Positions 56,669 to 64,000 of a DNA stretch of 64,000 bases are shown piece by piece; position 1 is the first letter of the stretch; every line of letters begins with the position of its first letter. Position numbers and translations under genes: made by a program. The stretch lies in the NCBI GenBank assembly GCA_947451145.1, contig CANFXW010000014.1, positions 20,350-84,349 of the forward strand, given 5' to 3'. The notes under the pieces are model-generated. The model had not been told where the DNA came from and searched no databases. It saw nothing but the letters and a program-made list of their open reading frames with translations. The DNA is from Sphingomonadaceae bacterium (GTDB lineage Bacteria > Pseudomonadota > Alphaproteobacteria > Sphingomonadales > Sphingomonadaceae).

Positions 56669-57742
56669 ATGCTTTATGTGCTTTCCGAATGGCTGCATTT
56701 CCCATCGGTCCTCAACCTGATCCGCTACCAGTCGTTCCGCGCCGGTGCCGCGCTGATGACCGCGCTGGTTATCGGAATGGTGATCGGCCCGCGTTTCATC
56801 ATCATGCTGAGGATGCGGCAGGGCAAAGGTCAGCCGATCCGCGAAGACGGCCCGCAGAGCCACCTCGCCAAGCGCGGCACGCCGACGATGGGCGGGTTGA
56901 TGATCCTGATCTCGCTGATCGTTTCACTGATGCTGTGGATGGACCTTTCAAGCCCGCTGGTTTGGGCCTGTCTGGCCGTGACCGTCGGCTTCGGGGTGAT
57001 CGGGTTCCTTGATGACTATGACAAGGTGAAGAAGCGTTCGACTGCGGGCATTTCCAGCAAGGCAAGGCTTTTGGCCGAATTTGTTGTGGCGGGTGTCGCC
57101 GCGTGGATCATCGTCCATCAGGTCGATAACACCAATGTTTACATACCCTTCCTGAGCAATCGCTACATTCCGCTGGGGCCGTTCTACTATGTCTTCGCCG
57201 CTGTCGTCATGGTCGGCGCGGGCAATGCCGTGAACCTGACTGACGGGCTCGACGGGCTTGCGACCATGCCGGTGATCATCGCCGCGGGCACTTTCGCGAT
57301 CATCGCTTACCTAGCCGGCCGTATCGATTATGCGCACTACCTTGGCATTCCGCACGTTGCCCGCGCGGGCGAACTGGCGATCCTTTGCGCCGGGATCATG
57401 GGGGCCTGCCTTGCCTTCCTGTGGTTCAACGCTCCGCCTGCTGCGGTGTTCATGGGCGATACCGGCAGCCTTGCCCTCGGCGGCGCGCTGGGTGCCATCG
57501 CTGTCGCTGCGCATCACGAGATCGTGCTGGCTATCGTCGGCGGCCTGTTCGTGCTCGAGGCAGTATCGGTGATCGTGCAGGTCGCGGTTTACAAGCGAAC
57601 CGGCAAACGGGTGTTCCGCATGGCGCCCATCCACCACCACTTCGAGCAACTCGGCTGGCAGGAATCGACCGTGGTTGTCCGTTTCTGGATCGTCTCGATC
57701 ATCCTCGCCATGATCGGTCTCTCCACGCTGAAGCTCAGGTGA
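56669..57742 (+). CDS. mraY: phospho-MurNAc-pentapeptide transferase MraY
   Basis: 357 residues with about ten transmembrane helices. RGTPTMGG near residue 70, [11 protein letters not shown], the catalytic-type [23 protein letters not shown] and [13 protein letters not shown]. It makes lipid I at the inner face of the membrane. Its stop overlaps the murD GTG. Confidence 0.96.
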   Translation: MLYVLSEWLHFPSVLNLIRYQSFRAGAALMTALVIGMVIGPRFIIMLRMRQGKGQPIREDGPQSHLAKRGTPTMGGLMILISLIVSLMLWMDLSSPLVWACLAVTVGFGVIGFLDDYDKVKKRSTAGISSKARLLAEFVVAGVAAWIIVHQVDNTNVYIPFLSNRYIPLGPFYYVFAAVVMVGAGNAVNLTDGLDGLATMPVIIAAGTFAIIAYLAGRIDYAHYLGIPHVARAGELAILCAGIMGACLAFLWFNAPPAAVFMGDTGSLALGGALGAIAVAAHHEIVLAIVGGLFVLEAVSVIVQVAVYKRTGKRVFRMAPIHHHFEQLGWQESTVVVRFWIVSIILAMIGLSTLKLR

Positions 57743-59076
57743 TCGTTTCTCCCGCCTTTTCCGGCAAGCGCTACGCCGTTCTCGGGCTGGCCCGCTCGGG
57801 GATGGCGGTTGTGCGCACGCTGGTGGCGAGCGGGGCGCACGTTATGGCCTGGGACAGCCGCGACGAACCGCGCCAGGCGGTTGCCAAGGAATTCCCGGAT
57901 CAGGTTGAACTCGCCGATCCGCTGACTGCTGATCTGGCCGGTTATGACGGCGTGGTTGTTTCGCCCGGCGTGCCGCTGAACAGTCATCCGATTGCCGCTG
58001 TCGCCGCCAGTGTCGGTGCGCCAATCATCGGCGATATCGAGCTGTTCGCGATGGCGCGTGCGGAGTTGCCCGCGCACCGTATCGTCGGGATCACCGGGAC
58101 CAACGGCAAGTCGACCACGACCGCACTGGTGCATCACATTCTGCGCTCGGCTGCCGTGCCAACCCGGATGGGCGGCAATATCGGCCTGCCGGTGCTGGGG
58201 CAGGATCCCTTGCCGGCCGGCGGCGTCTATGTGCTCGAGCTTTCGAGCTATCAGATCGACCTGACCTTCAACCTTGCCTGCGATGTCGCCTGCCTGCTCA
58301 ATATCATGCCCGATCACCTTGATCGCTATGATGGCTTCGCAGCCTATGCCGCATCAAAGGCGCGCCTGTTTGCGATGCAGGGCGCGAGCCAGATCGCCGT
58401 GTTCGGCATGGGCGATACGGATACTCTGGCCGTGGCGCTGCGCGAAGAAGAGCGGCGCGGGCATGACTGCGTCAAGCGTGTCGACGAAGCGCGGATCACG
58501 GCTATGCAGGCTGATTGGCCGACGCTGCAAGGCCCGCATAACCTGCAGAACGCCGCCGCCGCCGTGGCCATTGTCGAGGCGCTGGGCCTCACCGAAAGCC
58601 AGTGGCGCCCGGCGATGAAAACCTTTCGCGGCCTGCCGCACCGCATGGAGCGCGTGGCCGAGGCGAACGGTGTGCTGTTCATCAATGACAGCAAGGCAAC
58701 CAACCCTGCCTCAACCGCCCCGGCGCTCGCCGCTTTCCCGCCGCACGATCACCGCCGCATCCACTGGATTCTTGGCGGCCTGCCCAAAGGTGACCGGCTC
58801 GACGAATGCCAGCCCTATTTCGGCAATGTCGCCGCCGCCTATACCATTGGCGAGGCCGGGCCGCGTTTTGCCGATTTGCTGGAACCCTACATGCCGGTGC
58901 GCCGCAGCGAGATGATGTGCGAGGCAATTCGTCAGGCAATTGATGCAGCGGGTGAGGGCGATGTCGTATTGCTGTCACCGGCCTGTGCCAGTTTTGACCA
59001 GTTCCGTGATTACGAAGCGCGCGGCGATACCTTTCGCCAGCTTGTCGATGCTTTGCTCGAAGGAGGCTCCTGCTGA
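57739..59076 (+). CDS. murD: UDP-MurNAc-L-Ala:D-Glu ligase MurD
   Basis: 445 residues from the GTG at 57739; the longer open frame inside mraY is not the gene. [18 protein letters not shown]-loop [38 protein letters not shown], and [10 protein letters not shown]. Adds D-glutamate. It overlaps ftsW by one base (TGATG). Confidence 0.96.
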   Translation: MIVSPAFSGKRYAVLGLARSGMAVVRTLVASGAHVMAWDSRDEPRQAVAKEFPDQVELADPLTADLAGYDGVVVSPGVPLNSHPIAAVAASVGAPIIGDIELFAMARAELPAHRIVGITGTNGKSTTTALVHHILRSAAVPTRMGGNIGLPVLGQDPLPAGGVYVLELSSYQIDLTFNLACDVACLLNIMPDHLDRYDGFAAYAASKARLFAMQGASQIAVFGMGDTDTLAVALREEERRGHDCVKRVDEARITAMQADWPTLQGPHNLQNAAAAVAIVEALGLTESQWRPAMKTFRGLPHRMERVAEANGVLFINDSKATNPASTAPALAAFPPHDHRRIHWILGGLPKGDRLDECQPYFGNVAAAYTIGEAGPRFADLLEPYMPVRRSEMMCEAIRQAIDAAGEGDVVLLSPACASFDQFRDYEARGDTFRQLVDALLEGGSC

Positions 59077-60287
59077 TGGCCACATTGCCGCCTTCGGTGC
59101 CGCGGGGCAATCTGGGCCATGGTTCTCTCGGCCAGCGGCGCAATCGCTGGCACGAGCTGGTTGTCTGGTGGCGCGAGATTGATCGCGTTCTGCTGGCGCT
59201 GGTCTTGCTGCTGATGGCGATTGGCTCGGTGGCGGTGGCGGCAGCTTCGCCCGCCAGCGCCCGCAGGCTTTCGACCAATGCTGTGCACCTTGATGATCTG
59301 CACTTCTTCGTCATCCACCTGCGCTGGCAGGCCGTGGGTCTGCTCGCCATGCTCGGTGCTTCGGCCATGCCCAAGGAAACCGCGCGGCGGTTCGGCGTCT
59401 TGCTCGGCTTTGCCATGCTGGTCGCGCTGATTCTGGTGCCCGTGATCGGCCACAATGTGAACGGCTCCAAGCGCTGGCTCAACGTCGGCTTCTCGTTCCA
59501 GCCGAGCGAATTCATGAAGCCTGCCTTTGCCATCGGCATTGCCTGGATCATGACCTGGCGCGCGCGCGATCCCGATATGCCGGTGGTCGGCATTTCTGCA
59601 GCAATCATGGCCCTGATCGCTGCGCTGCTGATGCTGCAGCCGGACTTTGGCTCGACCGTGCTGTTCGCGGGTGTGTGGTTCGTTCTGGTGCTGCTCTCGG
59701 GTATTCCGGTGAAGCGCATCGGCATGCTGGCGGGTGCCGGTGTGGTCGGAGTGGTCGCGACCTATTTCCTCTATGACAACGCCCGGCACCGGATCGACAA
59801 CTTCATCGGCGGTGGCACGGCGTTCGATCAGGTGGATCTGGCCCACAAAACAATCACCGCTGGTGGCTGGACCGGCACCGGCATGTGGCTCGGCACCCGC
59901 AAGCTGGCTCTGCCGGAAGCGCACACCGACTATATCTTCTCGGTGATCGGTGAGGAATTCGGGCTGCTTGTCTGCCTGGCTGTGGTTCTGCTCTATATCG
60001 CGCTGGTCGCCCGCGTGCTGCTGCGTCTGATGAAAGAGGAAGATCTGTTCACCACCCTTGCCGCGACGGGCCTCACCGCGCAGCTTGGCGGGCAGGCTTT
60101 CATCAACATCCTCGTCAACCTGCGGCTGTTCCCGTCCAAGGGCATGACGCTGCCGCTGGTTAGCTATGGCGGTTCTTCCACTATCGCGCTGTGTCTGGGG
60201 GTGGGCCTGCTGCTCGCCATCACCCGGCGCAATCCCTTCCTCAAGCGCGAGGCTTTCAGCTTGCGCCAAGCCGGAGCCGTGCTGTGA
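59076..60287 (+). CDS. ftsW: septal peptidoglycan polymerase FtsW
   Basis: 403 residues, SEDS family with about ten membrane helices. GSKRWLNVGFSFQPSEFMKP is the conserved loop, PEAHTDYIFSVIGEEFGLL and LPLVSYGGSSTI follow. The glycosyltransferase partner of FtsI at the septum. The N-terminus carries an extra about 30 hydrophilic residues. The stop overlaps the murG GTG (GTGA). Confidence 0.95.
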   Translation: MATLPPSVPRGNLGHGSLGQRRNRWHELVVWWREIDRVLLALVLLLMAIGSVAVAAASPASARRLSTNAVHLDDLHFFVIHLRWQAVGLLAMLGASAMPKETARRFGVLLGFAMLVALILVPVIGHNVNGSKRWLNVGFSFQPSEFMKPAFAIGIAWIMTWRARDPDMPVVGISAAIMALIAALLMLQPDFGSTVLFAGVWFVLVLLSGIPVKRIGMLAGAGVVGVVATYFLYDNARHRIDNFIGGGTAFDQVDLAHKTITAGGWTGTGMWLGTRKLALPEAHTDYIFSVIGEEFGLLVCLAVVLLYIALVARVLLRLMKEEDLFTTLAATGLTAQLGGQAFINILVNLRLFPSKGMTLPLVSYGGSSTIALCLGVGLLLAITRRNPFLKREAFSLRQAGAVL

Positions 60288-61471
60288 GCGCCGCCAGCCG
60301 CCACTATGTCCTCGCTGCCGGGGGCACCGGGGGACACCTGATCCCCGCTTTCGTCCTCGCCGAAGAGCTGATGCGGCGCGGCCACCATGTCGCGCTGATC
60401 ACTGATGCGCGTGGCGCACAGATCCCCGGCAAGCCCGATGGCCTGACTGCGCACGTTCTGCCGGCGGGCCGCATTTCCGGTCTCAACCCGCTGGTCTGGC
60501 TGCGCGGCGCAAAGGCGATCTTGGAAGGGCGCCGCATGGCGCTGCGCCTGTTTGAAAGCTTTGAGCCGAGCGCGGTTGTCGGATTTGGCGGCTATCCCGC
60601 ACTGCCTGCCTTGCTTGCGGCAACTTCGGCCAAGATTCCGAGCGTGATCCACGAGCAGAACGCGGTGCTGGGCCGGGTCAACCGTTTCCTCGCCAAGCGC
60701 GTTGATGCTATTGCCACTGCCTATCAGCAGGTCGATCGGCTGGCTGACAGGCTGGCGCACAAGGTCCACCTCGTCGGCAATCCGGTCCGCACCGAAGTGC
60801 TGTGGTTGCGCGAGCAGCCCTATCCCGCGTTCAGCGAAGACGGCCTGCTGCGGGTACTGGTAACCGGCGGCAGCCAAGGGGCGAGGGTGCTCTCTGAAGT
60901 GGTGCCCGATGGTCTCGCCATGCTCCAGCCTGCGCTGCGCACGCGGCTGCAGGTTACCCAACAGTGCCGCGCCGAAGACATCGATGCCGTTCGTGCGCGC
61001 TATGCCGGGCATGACATTCCCGCCGAACTTGGCACCTATTTCGAGGACATGGCCGAGCGTCTGGCCGATGCCCACCTGTTCATCGGCCGCGCTGGAGCCT
61101 CGACCGTGGCGGAACTCACCGCTGTTGGCCGCCCGGCGATCCTGATCCCGCTGCCGATCGCTACTGACGATCATCAGGCCGCCAATTGCCGAGAGATTGT
61201 TGAGGCTGGTGGCGCGCGGGCGATCCGGCAGGAAAGCTTCACCGGCGTGGAACTCGCCAAGCAGATTCAGGCCATGGCGCAGCATCCCGGCAGCCTCGCC
61301 AATGCCGCCCACGCTGCGTGGAACTGCGGCCACCCCAATGCCGCCGCCGACCTCGCCGATCTGGTCGAAAGCTTCGGCGCCGCGCCGCTGATGGATGTGA
61401 TCCGGGTTGGTGGCTCTTCTGCACAAGCAGCTTCGGGCCAACAGGCCGTGGCGATGGAGCGCGGCGAATGA
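60284..61471 (+). CDS. murG: UDP-GlcNAc:lipid I transferase MurG
   Basis: 395 residues from the GTG at 60284. [20 protein letters not shown], then [49 protein letters not shown], and [22 protein letters not shown]28 family, makes lipid II. Stop overlaps murC. Confidence 0.96.
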   Translation: MSAASRHYVLAAGGTGGHLIPAFVLAEELMRRGHHVALITDARGAQIPGKPDGLTAHVLPAGRISGLNPLVWLRGAKAILEGRRMALRLFESFEPSAVVGFGGYPALPALLAATSAKIPSVIHEQNAVLGRVNRFLAKRVDAIATAYQQVDRLADRLAHKVHLVGNPVRTEVLWLREQPYPAFSEDGLLRVLVTGGSQGARVLSEVVPDGLAMLQPALRTRLQVTQQCRAEDIDAVRARYAGHDIPAELGTYFEDMAERLADAHLFIGRAGASTVAELTAVGRPAILIPLPIATDDHQAANCREIVEAGGARAIRQESFTGVELAKQIQAMAQHPGSLANAAHAAWNCGHPNAAADLADLVESFGAAPLMDVIRVGGSSAQAASGQQAVAMERGE

Positions 61472-62880
61472 AGGGCGTCGGCACAGATATCGGGACGATC
61501 CACTTCGTCGGCATCGGCGGCATCGGCATGTCGGGCATTGCCGAGGTGATGAACAACCTCGGCTATTCGGTGCAGGGCAGCGACATCGCCGAGGGCTATG
61601 TCGTTGAAGGCCTGCGCAAGCGCGGGATCAAAGTGTTCATCGGCCACGCGGCCGAGAACGCCGCTGACGCCGCAGTGATCGTCACATCGACAGCGGTAAA
61701 GCGTGACAATCCCGAAGTCGCCTATGCGCTCGAGCATCGCATCCCGGTGGTCCGCCGCGCCGAAATGCTCGCCGAGCTGATGCGGCTGAAGAGCACGGTC
61801 GCTGTCGCGGGCACGCACGGCAAGACCACGACCACCTCTATGGTCGCCGCGCTGCTTGATGCCGGCGGGATCGATCCCACGGTGATCAACGGCGGGATCA
61901 TCAACTCCTACGGCTCGAATGCGCGCCTCGGTGCGTCGGACTGGATGGTGGTTGAGGCGGACGAAAGCGATGGCTCATTCCTGCGGCTTGATGGCACGAT
62001 TGCGGTGGTCACCAACATCGATCCCGAGCATCTCGATCACTATGGCAGCTTCGATGCGGTGAAGGATGCCTTCGTCGAGTTCATCGAGAACGTGCCGTTC
62101 TATGGGGCCGCGGTGCTGTGCATCGATCACCCCGAAGTGCAGGCCGTGATCCCCAAGGTGCGCGATCGCCGCGTGGTGACCTATGGCTTTTCCGCCCAGG
62201 CCGACGTGCGCGGCGAGGCGGTTACGCCCTATCCCGGCGGCAATCGTTTCACTGCCGTGCTGCGCCAGCGCGATGGCTCGTTCCGCCGGATCGAGGATAT
62301 CGATCTGCCGATGCCCGGCCGCCATAACGTCCAGAATGCGCTCGCCGCCGTGGCCGTCGCGGTAGAGATGGGCTGCAGCGATGCGGTGATCCAGACGGGC
62401 TTTGCCAAGTTCACCGGCGTGAAGCGCCGCTTCACTAAGGTGGGCGAGGTTAATGGCGTAACGGTGATCGACGATTACGGCCACCACCCGGTCGAAATCC
62501 GCGCCGTTCTGGCCGCTGCGCGCGAAGGCGTTGGCACCGGACGGGTTATCGCCGTGGTCCAGCCGCACCGTTTCACGCGGCTGCGCGATCACATGGAAGA
62601 CTTCCAGTCCGCCTTTAACGACGCCGATCTGGTCTTCGCCGCGCCGGTCTATCCGGCGGGCGAGCAGCCGATTGAGGGTGTTGATTCCGATGCCATGGTC
62701 GCCGGAATCAAGGCGCGCGGGCACCGTTCGGCGCAGGTTGTTGCCGGAGCCGATGCTCTGGCCGATGTGCTGGCCGAAACGGTGCAGGGCGGTGACATGG
62801 TCGTCTGCCTTGGCGCGGGTGACATCACCAAGTGGGCCGCGGGCCTCGCCGATGCGATCAAAGCGCGGAGGGGCGGATGA
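61468..62880 (+). CDS. murC: UDP-MurNAc:L-Ala ligase MurC
   Basis: 470 residues from the ATG at 61468. [19 protein letters not shown]-loop [42 protein letters not shown] and the C-terminal GAGDITKWA. First amino acid addition to UDP-MurNAc. It has the standard GTHGKTT loop, unlike its paralogue at 34014. Overlaps murB. Confidence 0.96.
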   Translation: MKGVGTDIGTIHFVGIGGIGMSGIAEVMNNLGYSVQGSDIAEGYVVEGLRKRGIKVFIGHAAENAADAAVIVTSTAVKRDNPEVAYALEHRIPVVRRAEMLAELMRLKSTVAVAGTHGKTTTTSMVAALLDAGGIDPTVINGGIINSYGSNARLGASDWMVVEADESDGSFLRLDGTIAVVTNIDPEHLDHYGSFDAVKDAFVEFIENVPFYGAAVLCIDHPEVQAVIPKVRDRRVVTYGFSAQADVRGEAVTPYPGGNRFTAVLRQRDGSFRRIEDIDLPMPGRHNVQNALAAVAVAVEMGCSDAVIQTGFAKFTGVKRRFTKVGEVNGVTVIDDYGHHPVEIRAVLAAAREGVGTGRVIAVVQPHRFTRLRDHMEDFQSAFNDADLVFAAPVYPAGEQPIEGVDSDAMVAGIKARGHRSAQVVAGADALADVLAETVQGGDMVVCLGAGDITKWAAGLADAIKARRGG

Positions 62881-63806
62881 TGGCGCTCGATCTGCCTCGC
62901 GTTGCCGGAAAGCTGACAGAAAATGCCCCGCTCGCGCCGTTGGTCTGGTTCAAGTCCGGCGGCCAGGCCGAGTGGCTGTTTGAGCCCAAGGATCTGGCTG
63001 ATCTGCAGCACTTCTTGCGCAACCTCGATCCCGAAACGCCGGTGATGGCGCTCGGCCTCGGCTCCAACATGATCGTCCGCGATGGCGGGGTTCCGGGCGT
63101 TGTGGTGCGGCTGGGTAAGGCCTTTGCGCAGGTTACCTGCACAGGCGAACTGACCCTGAACTGCGGTGGCGGAGCTTCGGGCATTCTCGTTTCCTCCACT
63201 GCACGCGATAACGGCATCGCGGGCCTCGAATTCCTGCGTTCGATCCCCGGCACGGTCGGCGGCTTCGTGCGGATGAACGGCGGGGCCTATGGCTCCGAGG
63301 TCAAGGACATCCTGATCGATTGCGACGTAGTTCTGCGCTCGGGCGAACTGGTGACGTTGCCGGTTGCTGAACTGCACTACACCTATCGCCATTCCGAACT
63401 GCCCGAAGGCGCGATTGTCGTGGCGGCGCGTTTCCATGGCCGCGCGGGTGATCCGGCGGCGATCCAGACCGAAATGGACCGCATCTCGGCGAGCCGCGAA
63501 GCTTCACAGCCGCTGCGCTCAAAGACCGGCGGCTCCACGTTCAAAAACCCCGATGGCGCAAAAGCTTGGGAACTGGTCGACAAGGCCGGTTGCCGCGGCC
63601 TCCAGATCGGCGGGGCGCAGGTGAGCGAGAAGCACACCAACTTCCTGATCAACACCGGCGATGCCACCAGCGCCGATATCGAAGCGCTGGGCGAAGAAGT
63701 GCGGCGGCGGGTGAAAGACAACTCGGGCGTGACGCTCGAATGGGAAATTCAGCGCGTAGGCATGTTTGCCGAAGCGCCAGACAAAGAACGGGTAGGCAGG
63801 CCGTGA
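62877..63806 (+). CDS. murB: UDP-N-acetylenolpyruvoylglucosamine reductase MurB
   Basis: 309 residues from the ATG at 62877 (a second ATG follows at once). FAD-binding [37 protein letters not shown], and [10 protein letters not shown] near the active site serine. Reduces the enolpyruvyl group to make UDP-MurNAc. Stop overlaps the ddl GTG. Confidence 0.95.
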   Translation: MMALDLPRVAGKLTENAPLAPLVWFKSGGQAEWLFEPKDLADLQHFLRNLDPETPVMALGLGSNMIVRDGGVPGVVVRLGKAFAQVTCTGELTLNCGGGASGILVSSTARDNGIAGLEFLRSIPGTVGGFVRMNGGAYGSEVKDILIDCDVVLRSGELVTLPVAELHYTYRHSELPEGAIVVAARFHGRAGDPAAIQTEMDRISASREASQPLRSKTGGSTFKNPDGAKAWELVDKAGCRGLQIGGAQVSEKHTNFLINTGDATSADIEALGEEVRRRVKDNSGVTLEWEIQRVGMFAEAPDKERVGRP

Positions 63807-64000
63807 CATTACCGAAACTCCACGTCGCAGTCCTGATGGGCGGCTGGTCATCGGAACGGCCGGTGTCGCTGATGTCCGGCGAAGGCGTCGCCAAGGCGCT
63901 GGAATCGCGCGGGCACAGGGTTACCCGCATCGATATGGACCGCGATGTTGCGCTGCGGCTGTCCGAGGCCAAGCCCGATGTCGTGTTCAACGCGCTTCAC
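63803..64000 (+). CDS. ddl: D-alanine--D-alanine ligase (3' truncated by window edge)
   Basis: The first 66 residues are seen. GTG at 63803 overlaps the murB stop. [20 protein letters not shown] is the typical Ddl N-terminus, followed by [19 protein letters not shown] and VVFNALH. ATP-grasp enzyme that makes the dipeptide used by MurF. The rest lies outside the window. Confidence 0.92.
   Translation, partial: MTLPKLHVAVLMGGWSSERPVSLMSGEGVAKALESRGHRVTRIDMDRDVALRLSEAKPDVVFNALH

Noticed and set aside
57385..57738. Upstream extension of the murD frame inside mraY
   Set aside because: Arginine-rich translation of the mraY coding sequence in another frame; the GTG at 57739 gives the standard MurD N-terminus.

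Overview
The window reads as chromosomal DNA of a GC-rich alphaproteobacterium, most likely a sphingomonad (order Sphingomonadales, Novosphingobium-like). Three things support this: the protocatechuate 4,5-cleavage genes ligJ-ligA-ligB-ligC, typical of lignin-aromatic degrading sphingomonads; the sequence character of MraZ, the FYDLG zinc-ribbon protein and a CP4-like AroA; and several families of short palindromic intergenic repeats of the kind common in these genomes. Gene density is high, and most neighbours overlap by four bases or sit a few bases apart.

Layout. 1-5586: aromatic catabolic operon on the + strand (DUF1932 dehydrogenase tail, ligJ, a VanA-like Rieske oxygenase, ligA, ligB, ligC, an aldo/keto reductase). 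5583-10687: minus-strand genes edd, gloB, a small low-GC membrane protein and rpsA, the last with a repeat and terminator behind it. 10688-11803: gene-poor stretch with a repeat, a long dyad, an orphan minus-strand terminator and a small NTF2-like secreted protein. 11804-15472: trmL, then the minus-strand block aroA-cmk-cytochrome c-membrane protein, and a zinc-ribbon gene. 15473-20560: tRNA-Ala(GGC), ffh, rpsP, rimM, trmD, rplS, with a periplasmic amidase gene inserted on the opposite strand between rimM and trmD. 20581-27889: asd, a TPR/2OG-oxygenase-like protein, two hydrolase or peptidase genes, a KOW miniprotein and AMP nucleosidase. 28018-29328: the rpsF-rpsR-rplI operon with a likely S6:S18-binding leader. 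29481-33938: an exported CHAT/TPR protein, an exported esterase and a PilZ protein. 34014-36304: a divergent Mur-ligase / LD-carboxypeptidase pair that looks like a peptidoglycan recycling module. 36351-38552: fabD and fabG, separated by a roughly 480-bp element with 34-bp terminal inverted repeats that encodes a GxxExxY protein. 38791-41402: dnaN and an FprA-type ferredoxin reductase. 41601-46566: two tandem GGDEF-EAL-PilZ proteins. 46571-49748: DNA glycosylase, 2Fe-2S ferredoxin, cysteine synthase and two poorly known envelope proteins. 50038-64000: the division and cell wall (dcw) cluster mraZ-rsmH-ftsL-ftsI-murE-murF-mraY-murD-ftsW-murG-murC-murB-ddl, running off the right edge inside ddl.

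The genes fall into functional blocks. One is protocatechuate meta-cleavage feeding central metabolism, with the Entner-Doudoroff enzyme Edd nearby. Another is translation (S1, S16, L19, S6, S18, L9, RimM, TrmD, TrmL, SRP). A third is peptidoglycan synthesis and probable recycling: the meso-diaminopimelate type of MurE agrees with the separate Mpl-like ligase. The last is c-di-GMP signalling.

The most unusual structure seen is the inverted-repeat element carrying a PD-(D/E)XK-like GxxExxY gene between the two fatty-acid synthesis genes. Next are the tandem c-di-GMP proteins, whose EAL and PilZ motifs are degenerate in a complementary way. All identifications are from reading the sequence and remembered family features; no database search was run.
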